Numbered from the stretch's first letter, positions 46,792 to 58,579 are shown. The stretch: DNA of 64,000 nt from Cymodocea nodosa (GCA_036874045.1 CM072340.1:7765001-7829000), one strand, 5' to 3'. Made by a program: numbers and translations. The notes: generated by a model not told the origin, from the sequence alone.

Positions 46792-49407
46792 ATGTCAAGA
46801 CGTGGAAGAGGACATGGTAGAATGACAAAAGTGCAGAAAAGAGAGTTGGAAATTCAGAAAATACAAAGTGAAATCAACGACATCTACTCCAGGTACACTT
46901 TTTCAAACGAAGTACTACACAAAATAAGAAAAGCTGTTCAAGATGAGAAAAATTTCTATTGGAAATTTATTTGAAATTATGCTGAAACACGTTTTAGTCT
47001 AAAACAGACTGAACTTTCCGCATTGCATTTATGGAAAAGAAATTTACAACCTAACCCTGCGGTTGTAAGTTTTGGACATGTACTAGAGACATCGGTACAG
47101 TCTATCACCTACTATAGAAAGAAGTGGGGACCAATGATCGAAAATGCAAACAAGGAATTACAATCCTTGTATTCCCAACATCATTTTCCCCTAGCTGTTT
47201 TAGATAATATTAAATAGTGTATAGATGAACAAAAAACTACCATTAGGAAAATGGGCCTTTGAAGTGAAAGACAAAGAGTTTATCAACTCAAAATGGCAGA
47301 GGTTGAGAGCTTAAAACTCTATATTCCATTATTACAACCTAAGCATCATGGTGAAGGACCATCAAGACCCTAGGTGCCTTTAACAAGAGAAATTAAGACA
47401 ATTTTAGAACCTCCTGAACAACCTGAAACACTGCAGACATATAGTCAGAAAAAGAAAAAGACAATTGAATATTTTGGACTAACTGTAGGTGCACAAGGAA
47501 TATTGCAGCAAAAAGAAGAATCAGTGAAAAATGGAAAACTATGCTCCATTGCAGAAGCTGGACAGACATTTTTGTCAGGAATCCCAGCAGATGTGACAAA
47601 TATTAGCTTACAAGCATATACTCTAAGGTATTGTGTCACATTAGTGCATAATGTATCTTTTCATACAATGGACAGTTTTTTACACAATGCTGCAAGCACA
47701 CATTCTTTTCCTATGGAAAGAGAGCATGTAGGAAATTTTGATGATACACATACAGATGATATCCAATTTGATGATATTTTTGATGACATAGACATTGAGT
47801 CTATGAATTTTGAAGATATTTCATCTAAAGAGGAATGTACAGATATTCTTCCTCTATCTTGAACAAAGACTTTTGAATTTTGATACAGTTGCTTATACTA
47901 CACTTTATATATATGGTTATGTCTGTTATAGTATATAGTATACTTGTTGATAAATGTATATAATCAACAATATACACAGTTACAAATAGAATATGATACT
48001 ACCAATGTCTTACATATACAAATTTCAGAAATACAGGATGATTCTATTCCACAAACAGATATAGAACATTCTTTCATACAAAGACAGTTGTATAGATCAA
48101 ATATAGATATACATGTTGCTGATATACAGATTGCTACAGAGACTGTTATTACTGAAATGTTTCCAGAAGAACAAACAGAAGAAATTTAGCAGATTATTGA
48201 TACGACAATAACAGATATTTTAGACATTTATACTAGTTTTGATGGCAATTCCACCAGTTCTGAAAGATCTGAAAATATAGATGCTGCTGATAATATTGAA
48301 ACAAGTCCCAGATCAGAACACCATGACAGGAAAATACCTAATCCTGAACAGAGTTTAGATGAACATACACTATTATGGTTCAGAAATAATTCCTATTATG
48401 ACAAATTTCAGACATATAAAACTTTTACAGTTTTATATTGAAGACTAGTTAAGTTTGAAGGGATGGCACACATACGAGAACTGTTTGAATTTCAAGGCTT
48501 GTTGACTCTACTTCCACAACAGCCAGGCCATCTTGCTATACTTGAACTTATTAGTTGTTTTTACTCAAACTTAACAATGGAAGAAGGTATTCCTGTTTCT
48601 AATATACAAAACAATGACATATATTTAACTCTAGATTTACTTCATCAGGTACTTAGTCTAAAAAATGGAGGAGTTAAATTATCAAAAAGAAAATAGGTTT
48701 ATCGATTGGGATGGGATATTACAAGTTTAGCCAAAGATCCAACTGCCAACAAACCATTGACATTACTAAATGACTTAAATGGCCAAGCACATTTTATTAC
48801 AAAAATATTGCATGCTACATTGTTTCAAAGGTTTGGTCATGGGGCAAAAGTTGGCAGATGTTGTCTTTATGCTACATATGCATTAATAAACCATATACAG
48901 GTGAACTAGTATGATATTTTTGTTTCTCATATCTTACATTTGCAGAGTAAATTATTTTATGTTGATACGATTTTGAGAATTGTGGCAAGTCAAACAGATA
49001 TTACACCTTGGCCACAGAAAAGATTAATGTCAAGATCTTTCTCTTCAAAGGAACTCCAAAAATACCAGGAAGTAGATACACCTATCCTCAAACGACAACA
49101 ACAACAACAGGATCGGCAAACACAGTCACAGCCACAACAGCAACAATCCACACAATTTACAGAAACACAGCAACATACAGATATACAACAAGATATACAT
49201 ACAGATATACAACAAGGTATACATACAGAAATACATACAGGTATAGATACAGACATACATACTGAATTTTTACAGCAACCATCACAAGTTTCTCAAAATG
49301 ATTTAGATCAAGCATTACTTGATTAGATAAACAGAGTTAGTACAGAAATTGCAAAGAAAATTTCAGATACTCTGATTGATATTTTTCGAAGACAAAGAGG
49401 CTTGTGA
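46792..49407 (+). pseudogene. Copia-C ORF3, plant transposon protein-like (broken)
   Basis: 872 codons in a single frame from ATG 46792 to TGA 49405, with no frameshift and about seven or more internal stops (46972 TGA, 47215 TAG, 47860 TGA, 48187 TAG, 48439 TGA and others). The N-terminus MSRRGRGHGR is basic, as in family A. A motif of the type INDIYSRYTFSNEVLHKI occurs twice (near 46880 and 47155), whereas family A has it once. The C-terminal domain has MAHIRELFEFQGL, LISCFYSNL, VLSLKNGGV and QRFGHG. A Gln-rich tail with ACATACAGATATACAACAAG repeats lies at 49100-49260. It ends in a helix IAKKISDTLIDIF, like Copia-B. Confidence 0.75.
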
Positions 49408-49731
49408 TTATACAAATTTTGTATTACATGATTTATTTTTTGTAATTTTAACCAAAACTATTATGTCAACTGTTTACTAATTTTAATGCTAGGTGATTAT
49501 TTTTCACAATTTATGATATTAAACAGTTTATGCTTAATCCATAAATCCTATGTATGTTTGAAACTATCGTTTTGATTAATATATACTTAGTAAGATTTCC
49601 TTCCTTACATTTAACTTGCTTAACTTCCTAAAGGGGGAGAAAATGGTTTGTTTACTTTTTTATAATGCCAAAAAGGGGAGATATAAATTATGTGACTTAT
49701 TAGGTTTTGACATCATCAAAAAGGGGGAGAT
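49408..49731 (+). other. Copia-C 3' tail with purine tracts
   Basis: Non-coding. Three purine runs are seen: AAAGGGGGAGAAAA near 49632, AAAAAGGGGAGA near 49669, and the true tract A5G5AGA at 49718-49730, next to the LTR. Confidence 0.75.
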
Positions 49732-50308
49732 TGTTAGGTATTTAATTTTGATGATATATGCTTTATTAACGTATTTAAATAAGTCTACATAATAATCTCT
49801 AAGTATATTTTTCTAAGTATAATAGTTAACAGATTATCGGAAAGTTTCATTTTTATGTCGGATAAATTAAAGATTTCTGAAGAGTTAGATTTGCAATAGT
49901 TAAACTTTCGAATAGTTAATGTTTCGGATAGTTAAACTTTTGGATAGTTAACGTCTCATTTTTGTCGAATACTTTATGTTAAAAACTCATATAGTTAAGT
50001 TATCTACACGTGTGTTTTTAATGTTTTAAGTTGTCACATGTTTTCCATGTGCGTTCGGTAATGAAAAATTGAATAGTTAGATAACTGTTCGAGTTTTTAT
50101 ATGCATAGATAGATAACTGTTCGAGTTTTATAAAAGGACTAACGAACAGATAAGTTTCTTTGTTTAGTCACATGTTTTGCAGGTGCAAAAACTCGAAGAG
50201 TTAAAGGATAAGTGTTCGAGTTTTTACAAGACTTAAAGGATAAATGTTCGACTAAATCAAAGACTTAGAAGATATTCTATAAGACTCCAGGAAGATAAAG
50301 TTTCGATG
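49732..50308 (+). repeat. 3' LTR of Copia-C, left part
   Basis: Starts TGTTAGGTATTTAATTTTG after the purine tract and matches the 5' LTR at 31010. It is interrupted after TTTCGATG by solo LTR D and continues at 52051. CGATG at 50304-50308 is the left target duplication. Confidence 0.95.
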
Positions 50309-52045
50309 TGTTGAGTATTTTGTTTTGATGATGTGTGTTGAATGAAAATAATCATATTTGCTCAATTACTATTGCTTGTGAAAAGAAATGAAAATCATCA
50401 ATTAATACAGAAAAAGCTTACTAATATAAATACTTGTCTGTATTGGATCTAAAATTATACTAAGTTAATAACTAGTCATTTCATTGCATTAATTTCTCAT
50501 TTAACTAAACGTTAAGTTAACATGTGTTTTTATTGAAAAGCATGATATGTTTTAAAGTTATATCTTATGTATCATGAACAGTGCACGTTTAGACAACTCG
50601 TTAAGTTAGAGTTTTGTTTGTATAGAGGTCACGTGACAACTCGTTAAGTTAGAGGCTTAAAGGTTAAAATAGGTCACGTGATAACTCGTTAAGTTAGTAA
50701 GTAAAAGAAGAGACGAACTCGTTAAGTTAGTGTTATACACGTGGTGATATTATAAGTTACGAATGTTGTATTGTATCACGTGAGGTGCACATGTTTAACT
50801 CGTTAAGTTAACATAACTAAACGCATTGAATTGCTATATTGAACACTAAGGCAACGCGTTAGGTTAGCATTATAAACTTAAGTTGTTATTTTTGCACATG
50901 GTAAAATTCTTATTATAAAAACATTTGTTTATTATTGAATCAGTGAGTTAAAGCTTTTTTCGGAGACTTATAGTCGTAACTATCCGAAAGGTAACTTAAG
51001 TCATGTTTTCAGGTCTTGACACGTGTCTCACTAGTTTTATAATATAAAGAGTTTTTCGGTGACTTACATCCGTAACTATCCGAAACTTAAACTGTTTTCG
51101 GTGAGTTATCGTTTAACCTTCCGAAAGAAAGGTTAAGCTGGTTCGTTGAGTTAGCATAACACCCGGACTTAGTTCGTTGAGTTAGCTACAGTACTTGTCA
51201 CGTGTAATGGCACATGAGGAACTCGTTAAGTTATATATATATAGTTGTGTTACTCGTTTAGATAACATTAAAGTAATGACTTCTTATTACACTGTTGAAA
51301 AATTTTTGGACGAGAAAGTTTATTTTGCAGGAAATTTTTCAAAGATCTAGGACTGATGATTAAAGAAAATTCAAAATATAAACGTGGGTTAGAACGTGTG
51401 TGTTTGTTTCGATGAAGGAAAAAGAAAAGACGTGGAGAAGTAGAAAACTGGTAGTGGTTAAACGTGAAGGATATGCATAAAATGAAGATACAGTATAAAA
51501 GCATAGAATTCTCGTTAATCAAACCATCCTTGCACACAAAAAGAAAAATCTTTTCAAGGATCAAACCATCCCTACACACCAAAAGAAAAATCCTTTTCAG
51601 GGATCAAAAACACCTCTTTGGGCAAAATCTCTCAAGTGGAAGAAAATTCAGTGAAGCATAAAAAGATAAGATTTTCGTCACTGAAGATTTGAAGTATCAG
51701 AAGAAAGCAAATTCGGTGAAGCATAAAAAGACAAGATATTCGTCACTAAAGAATTGCTGAAGAAGAAAGATCTCAAATATGGAGAAATGTTTTAAATTCC
51801 GTAAATTAGTTTTCTCTGTTTGTAGTTATGAAATTGTATAGATGAAACATGGTATCAAAATATAATTGCATCTACAATTTCTGAGGAGAATTGAATTATA
51901 TATTGTAATTGAAACCTTGAATAAAAATGATTTTATGAAAACAATGTCTCGACTTGTTTTTTGAGTTTTAAAGTTTCAATTATAATTTAGAAAATATTAA
52001 AAATACACAATTCACCCCCCTCTTGTGTAGCCATACGATCCTACA
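50309..52045 (+). repeat. Solo LTR D (family A), recombinant
   Basis: 1737 bp, TGTTGAG to GATCCTACA, with exact duplication CGATG (50304-50308 and 52046-52050) and no internal region, so it is a solo LTR left by LTR-LTR recombination. Compared with other family A LTRs it carries an extra segment of about 200 bp at 50937-51139 holding motifs of the other type (TAACTATCCG at 50977 and 51073, CGGTGAGTTA at 51099). That segment resembles family G LTR sequence near 44130-44240. Confidence 0.95.
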
Positions 52046-52050
52046 CGATG

Positions 52051-52681
52051 TATCTACGAGTGGAGATCGTGGAAACTCAAAAAGATAGTAATTTGGATTA
52101 AAGAGAAAATTAGTACGTGGGTTATGGATTATGGATTGTGGATCAAGTGGATGAACATGCTGAACGTGAAAGACAACAGAGTTTGACTACAAATAGAGAG
52201 TACGAGCAACATTACAGTAGGGGATCCCAATCTCAAAAACCAAGTCTGAATATTCAATCCGGATCCCTAACTAAAAAGTTAAGTTTAAATATTCATATTC
52301 TAAAAAGTTCTCCAACATCAAAAGAAGTTCGAAATTCCAAGCAATTTCAGAAAAGGAGCTACAAACGTAAGAAGTCTGGAAGTTCGACAATTGGAGAAGA
52401 AGAGATATAGAAGCTGAGTAAAGACAAAGAAAGATCAGGTTTTATACAATTCAAAATTAATTTTCAATAAGAGCTTTATTGTTATATTCGAATTGTATAT
52501 CGAACATTTTTGTATCAAAACTGTCAAGAAGGGAATTGAGCTGAAAAGATATTGTAAATTCTGTCTTGAAATAAAAGAATAGAATTTCATTTACAAGTGT
52601 TTTGTACTGTTGTTTTATCTACTAGTATTTAATTACTAAAGACACAATTCACCCCCCTCTTGTGATACAGAGGATCCTACA
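52051..52681 (+). repeat. 3' LTR of Copia-C, right part
   Basis: Completes the LTR interrupted at 50308. It matches 31559-32179 of the 5' LTR and ends GATCCTACA. The AGATT duplication follows at 52682-52686. Confidence 0.95.
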
Positions 52682-54563
52682 AGATTTTAGCAAAATAGCC
52701 AGACCTTTAACTAATCTATTAAAAGATGTCCCATTCAACTTTGATAAAAGTTGCAAAGAAGCATTTTTCAAGCTAAAAACAAGCTTAATTTCAACTCCTA
52801 TAATTCAAGCACATGATTGGAGCCATCCATTTGAATTAATGTGCGATGCATCTGATTTTACTATAGGAGCAGTGTTGGGACAAAAGATAGAGAAATCTCT
52901 TACAGTGATTCATTATGCAAGCAAAACATTAAATGATGCTCAAGTAAATTATACAACTACTAAAAAAGAACTGTTAGCTGTTGTGTTTGCTTTAGAACAA
53001 TTTAGATCATATCTGATTAGAGCTAAAGTGATAGTATACACAGATCATTCAGCTTTAAAACACATAATAGCAAAGAAAGAGACTAAACCTAGATTGATCC
53101 AATGGATATTATTATTACAAGAATTTGATCTAGAAATTAAAGATAAAAAAGGTTGTGAGAATGTAGTAGTAGATCATTTATCAAGATTACAAATAGAAAA
53201 ATCAAATATTGAAATTAAGGATAATTTTCCTGATGAACAATTAATGACCATCAACACAATGCCTTGGTATGCAGACATAGTTAATTACTTAGTTACTGGT
53301 TTAACACATAAGGATTGGAATAGACAGGATAAGAAATTGTTCTTTTTAAGAGTAAAATATTACTATTGGGAAGACCCATACTTATTTAAGAAATATCCTG
53401 ATCTAGTTTTGAGAATGTGTGTTCCAAAGATTGAATATCAAAGTATATTGTCTTTCTACCATGACCAAGCATGTGGAGGGCATTTTGGTTCATGGAAAAC
53501 TACTACTAAAATTCTACACTATGGATTTTATTGGCCAACACTATTCAAAGATGCTCATATATATTGCTTAAGTTGTTTAAGATGCCAACAAATAGGAAGA
53601 TTGTCAAAGAGGAATATGATGCCTCTAATTCCTATTGTTGAAGTTGAAATGTTTGATGTGTGAGGAATAGATTTTATGGGTCCATTTCCTACGTCTAATC
53701 AATTTAATTATATATTATTGGGGGTGAATTATGTATCTAAATGGATTGAAGCTATTCCTACAAAAACTAATGACAACAAAGTGATAATAAATTTTATAAG
53801 AATTAATATAATTGCTAGATTTGGAATACCTAAAGCTATTAGTGATAGAGGAACTCATTTCTGTAATAGAAGTTTTGAAGCCTTAACGAAGAAATATGGA
53901 GTAAAACACAAAATTGCAACATCATATCACCTACAAACAAGTGGACAAGTAGAAAGTGAAAATAAACAAATTAAATTAATCTTAGAAAAAGTAGTAAATC
54001 CTACTAGAAAAGATTGGGCTAATAGATTAATCGATGCACTTCGGGCTTATAGAACTGTTTATAAGACAAGCTTAGGTATGTCACCTTTTAGGCTAGTATA
54101 TGGAAAAAGTTGTCATTTACCTACTAAAATTGAACATAAAGCTTATTGGGCATTAAAAACTCTAAACACTAATTTAAATCAAGCTGCTAAAAATAGAAAA
54201 ATGTAATTCATTGAATTAGAAGAATTTAGGAATGAAGCTTATTCGAAAACAATAAGAGAAAAAGAGAAAATGAAGTTCTAGCATGACAAGAAAATTATTC
54301 CAAAAACCTTTGAAATAGGACAAGAAGTAAATCTTTACATGACTAGACTACATAACCATCTAGGAAAATTGAGATCTAGATGGGCAAGACCTTATATAAT
54401 TCGAAATATTTATTCTTATAGAGCTATTGAAATTGAAAATCCTAAAAATCAGAACATATTTAAAGTAAATGGACAAAGACTTAAACCTATTTTGAAAATT
54501 CCAACAAGTTCCTTTGGAATTATGGAAGAAGTAAGAGTAGAGGACTACTCGAGCTTTACTTAG
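52682..54563 (+). pseudogene. Gypsy-1 RNase H and integrase
   Basis: Resumes at DFSKIARPL. RNase H has [17 protein letters not shown] and VVDHLSRL. In the integrase, the zinc region is [12 protein letters not shown] and CLSCLRCQQ. The catalytic core has Asp in IDFMGPF, Asp in SDRGTHF and Glu in GQVESENKQ, so D, D and E are all in place. Stops: TGA at 53661 (TGG to TGA), TAA near 54204 (CAA in Gypsy-2) and TAG near 54278. It ends YSSFT at 54561. It is better preserved than Gypsy-2 and serves as its reference. Confidence 0.9.
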
Positions 54564-55275
54564 TAAGAAATTTTCTATGTACTATTTAAAATAAAAAAAA
54601 ACTTAGTTAAAAAAATTAGTCACGGTTCAACTGACAAAAGTTATCGGTTTGATCGAACATATAAAAAAAAAAAAATTGTTGCAGTTCAATCGATAGGATT
54701 CATCAGTCAAAACTGGAACAAAAAACATAAAAAATATCTATATATTATATTAAGTAAAATGTCAGTTTTACCGAAGATAGTATCGGTTAAATCGGTAAAA
54801 AAAAAAGTATTTAATTTTGGTTCGATTGAGGAATATAATGGTTTGACCAAAATTCTAAGAGGTTGAATTAATTAAGAGTCGGTTAAACAGAAAATTCTTC
54901 AGTCTTGACCGAAGTAAAATTATTATTATAAGTATTTTTATTAGTTATAACTTTATGGGAAGTCCGTTGAGTTACACTTAACGAACTTACTCCGTTGAGT
55001 CTAGGATAAGACAACAAACTTACTCTGTTGAGTTAACTATAACTCAACGGAGTACTATAGTTAAGTCCACAAACTTAGTCCGTGGAGTTAACCCTAACTC
55101 CACGAAGCAATAAGAGAGAGAGCGAGAGTTTGCGTGGGAAAATGACCCGATTACCCGTTTAAAACTTTGGGCTTATTTATACTAAAACTTAGATTTGGGG
55201 GCATTATCCGCAGAATCATTTAGAACTTATAACAGTAGAGATCAGAGCGATTCCATTTCGTTCCATTACTCCACG
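54564..55275 (+). promoter_or_regulatory. Gypsy-1 pol-ORF3 gap: CGGTT repeats, motif array, TATA-like box
   Basis: CGGTT/AACCG-type repeats at about 54620-54920 (GTCACGGTTCAAC, TTATCGGTTTGA, TTTTACCGAAGATAG, TATCGGTTAAATCGG). The array follows: CGTTGAGTTA 54965, TAACTCAACG 55040, CGTGGAGTTA 55081, TAACTCCACG 55095. An AGAGAGAGAGCGAGAG run comes next, then TTATTTATACTAAA near 55165-55180, and ORF3 ATG 55276. In Gypsy-2 the part between two CTCCACGA-like words is deleted together with the TATA-like box. Confidence 0.55.
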
Positions 55276-57497
55276 ATGACGAAGATGATGCCAGAGTTCT
55301 GGGAGGAAGCAATTGATATGACAAGATTTCTCAAAGAATCTGAAGAATGGCATACGAGACAGAAGATCAGAAATACAACACAGGAAAAAGAACTCGAAAA
55401 GGTAGAATCTGACATTTTCTACTAGAGAAAGGTTTTAGTAGATTTAGACATAAAAATACCCTAGATTATGGAAACGAGAATTAAAGTAGCTGCAGAAGTT
55501 GCATTAAATAAAGAGAGAAAAATCATGCCACATAATGAAGTTGCCCTAGAATTGATCCAACGTAAGTCCCGACTATGGTTTAAAAGATGCATTGGTGGAC
55601 ATGCTCAGTGGTCAATCTAGGAGCAAAAAGGAAAGGAAATGAAGAACGTGCAATTGAAGAACAAGAGGAACCAACTGTTGAAAGACTTGTCCCTAAGGCA
55701 TAGCAACTAGGACCTTTAGTTCTGCCAATAGAGCTTTTACAGAGAGTAACATTTGCTTGGCTGAGAACTGAAGAAGAGGATAAAGAGTTTGCCAGCTTGG
55801 TCAAAATAGGAAAAGACCAAGGGGATGATGAGCAAATGGCTATGGCTAAGGCACATATTTTGTATGATGCCATGAAGAAAAGAAGGGCCGAAGAAAAGTT
55901 TAAGGCCCAATATAAGATTAAGGTGGAGCAACACCAAGCAGCTAGATCAAAAGTTAAAAGAGAACCTAAAGCTGGTCCTTCGAGACCAGTAATTACAGAA
56001 AAAGTTAAACAGGAAGAGCCAGTACTTGTGGCTCGAGGGCCTATAGAGCCTATTTTAGTAGATTTAATCTTAGAAGAGGAAGAGGAATATCAGGCACAGT
56101 TAATTAGAAGAAGGAAAGGAAAAGAGATAGTGCCTAAACATCAAAAAGAGATTAAACCTGAGCTAATAATATCAGTAAGGCCTACAAAGCCAATTTTTGT
56201 AAGCTTGCTATCGAATTTGAGGAGGAGCAACAGCAACAGCAAGAGCAAAGAGAAGAAGAAAAATAGGCTGAAACTAGTCTGCAGCAAGTTGATTAGGGCA
56301 GAAGTTGATTTGCCCGTAACTCCATCCCAATCTGCCATTGAATCAAAAAGAACAATGACAATGCAAATTGGTAGTCAGGAGGAAAAAGAAGAAGAAACTG
56401 AACAAAGAGCTGAACAAGAGCATATAAAACAACAAGGAAATGTCTTAACAGATTCCACAAAAGAGCATGAGACTCTTTAGCAAATTTTAGAAAGAATTAA
56501 AGATAGAAGAGTGGAGAGTTCTATCGGCTCTCCACCATAGACAGAAGTAGAAGCAAAAGGGCTGGAATCTCCGGGTCATTTTCAACAAAGTCAAGTTCAA
56601 CACATGGAAGAGGAAATTCAAGAACAAACCCCTCTAGAGCAACAAATTCAACTTCTTGACTCGACTAAAGCAACAGTTCTGAATGAAGTACACTTTTGGA
56701 GTTAATAAGCATACAATAAATACCAAGAGATTAGGGGTTATGATGTTATTTACAGTAGACTAGTAAACTGGGACGGTATGTAGGAAATCAAAGAATTATT
56801 TGAGTTCCAAGGTCTACTGCAATTTATTTCTCAACAGAAAGGGCATGCAATATATGAAAATTTAGTGCCCTATTTCTATGCAAATTTGAGAGGACAATTA
56901 ATTTCCAACATGGAGCAAGCTGATGTACAGATAACACTAGAGCTTTTTCACAACATTTTAGGATTGAGAAGTGAAGGAAAAGAAATTTTGGAAAGTACAA
57001 CTGCCATTGAGTGGACAGAACATGAAATCAACGACAGTTTAGCTATGAATCCTAGTGTGCCATTATTAAACAGACTAAAGCACTTAAATGGTAAAGCACA
57101 CATGGTAGCTAACATTTTGATTAAAAATGTCTACAAATGACAAGGTCATGATATTGAACTAAGTCAATTTGTCAAATGGGCCACATATGTAGTTGTGAAT
57201 AGAATTCAAATCAACTAGTGTCAAGTCTTCCTATCCAAGTTAAGAGAAGCAAAGAAGAAATTATTTTATGGAGATCTGATTCCACTATTGATGGTAGATA
57301 GTATTGATTTCACGAAATGGGCATCCAAAAGGATTAGATCAAGAGCCATTTCAATGAAAGAATATAGAAATTATGCTACTGTTGAGATTGCTAAACCTTC
57401 TAGAGGCATTATAAGGGTTGTTGAGCGGATAAATCAATTAGAGCAACAACTAGAAAAACTCTAGAAGGAAGTAGATGAACTTAGGAAGAAAGATTAA
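55276..57497 (+). pseudogene. Gypsy-1 ORF3, plant transposon protein-like (broken)
   Basis: Homologous to Gypsy-2 ORF3. The frame from ATG 55276 is lost between about 55580 and 55700 by small length changes. It is then open as frame 55797-56480 and recovers to TAA 57495. This is the only one of the five ORF3 copies with a frameshift. The C-terminal domain is clear: EIKELFEFQGL, LVPYFYANL, HNILGLRSEG, EHEINDSLAMNPSVPLLNRL, then KKLFYGDLIPLL. A closing Leu-rich helix follows. The acidic, Lys/Arg-rich middle includes RRRKGKEIV. Confidence 0.75.
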
Positions 57498-58579
57498 ATT
57501 GTATTATTCGTCTACTTATACTTGTATTAAAAATATCTGATTGATTGTAATGTAAAACAATATTTATATAAATGAAGGTTTTTCAGTTGTTTTTGCATTT
57601 GTGTTTGAGAATGACTGATGTAATTGAGAATTATATTGAATATTATATAGCTATTTAAAGATGTGCAAGACTGTTTAAAAGATTTACAAATTTTATGAAT
57701 GACAGGATAAAATGCATGATGATTGGTTAATGCTTGAATATATCTACATACTGGAAAGTAAAATGTAAAACTCTGCATAAAAGGAAATGAATTGTAAGTT
57801 AAATATACATATAATGTTCAGATTTAAATGAATTTAAGTTAGAACATCACATTAATGACATGTATTTAACTTTATTCAAGTTTACAAAATGTAGAGGAAA
57901 AATATATAAAAGTTAATACGGAGAGTGAGTATTAGAAAAAATTTTGCTAAGTTTTAACTCAACGAACTTAGTCCGTTGAGTTACACTTAACTCCATGAGG
58001 TCAATACTAATATATAGGTCACTCCGTTGAGTTATCTGTAACTTAACGAAGTTAGTCCGTGGAGTTAGCAAATAGTAACCTAAGCTAGTTCGTTGAGTTA
58101 TTTGTAACTCAACGAGGTTAGTTTGTGGATTAAGCTGAACGGTTATTTTTTTTCAGCCACGAACGAAACTTCGTGGGTTTGGCGATTACTAAAATTTGAA
58201 ATTAGAAGTAGAACACGTAACGTTAAAAATAGGAACTATACTACACATTACAAGACACGTTCTTGCAACGAGATTCATTTACTTTATGGATGTCCATTAT
58301 AAATATAAAACAGAATGTTATTTACGAGTTACCAGCACTTAAGGAAAGAAAAGCATTTCGTTGGGGAACTGGAAGGAGAAGCAGTTGATTCTACTTCATC
58401 CGTCAACCACCATTTACCAAAAACAAAGCTTCAGACTGGTATGTAATTAATCTTCTACTATCTTATTTTATGATTAAGAGTTTATGAGCACATGGATTTG
58501 TTCTCCTAGCACTAAATGATTAGTAAGAACACCTACACAGGATTATTCAACACAGAGGTGTATTGAAATATTTTCTGAA
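57498..58579 (+). promoter_or_regulatory. Gypsy-1 ORF3-gag spacer with motif array and TATA box
   Basis: The array at 57955-58114 holds eight exact motifs: TAACTCAACG 57955, CGTTGAGTTA 57974 and 58025, TAACTTAACG 58039, CGTGGAGTTA 58058, CGTTGAGTTA 58091 and TAACTCAACG 58105, plus related words. A TATA-like ATTATAAATATAAAAC lies near 58300, about 330 bases before the gag core. A possible small intron (GTATGT at 58439, CTCCTAG at 58503-58509, 71 bases) lies in the leader. Confidence 0.5.

Larger units (their letters stand above)
31010..52681 (+). mobile_element. Copia-C: family C element carrying Gypsy-2
   Basis: Bounded by LTRs of a second copia family (TGTTAGGTATTTAATTTTG...CCTACA) and by the AGATT duplication. 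It contains its own primer site, gag (32346-33303), ORF3 (46792-49407) and purine tract. Its pol is absent. The place is taken by about 11.7 kb of gypsy sequence (33304-44996). Solo LTR D lies in its 3' LTR. Confidence 0.9.
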
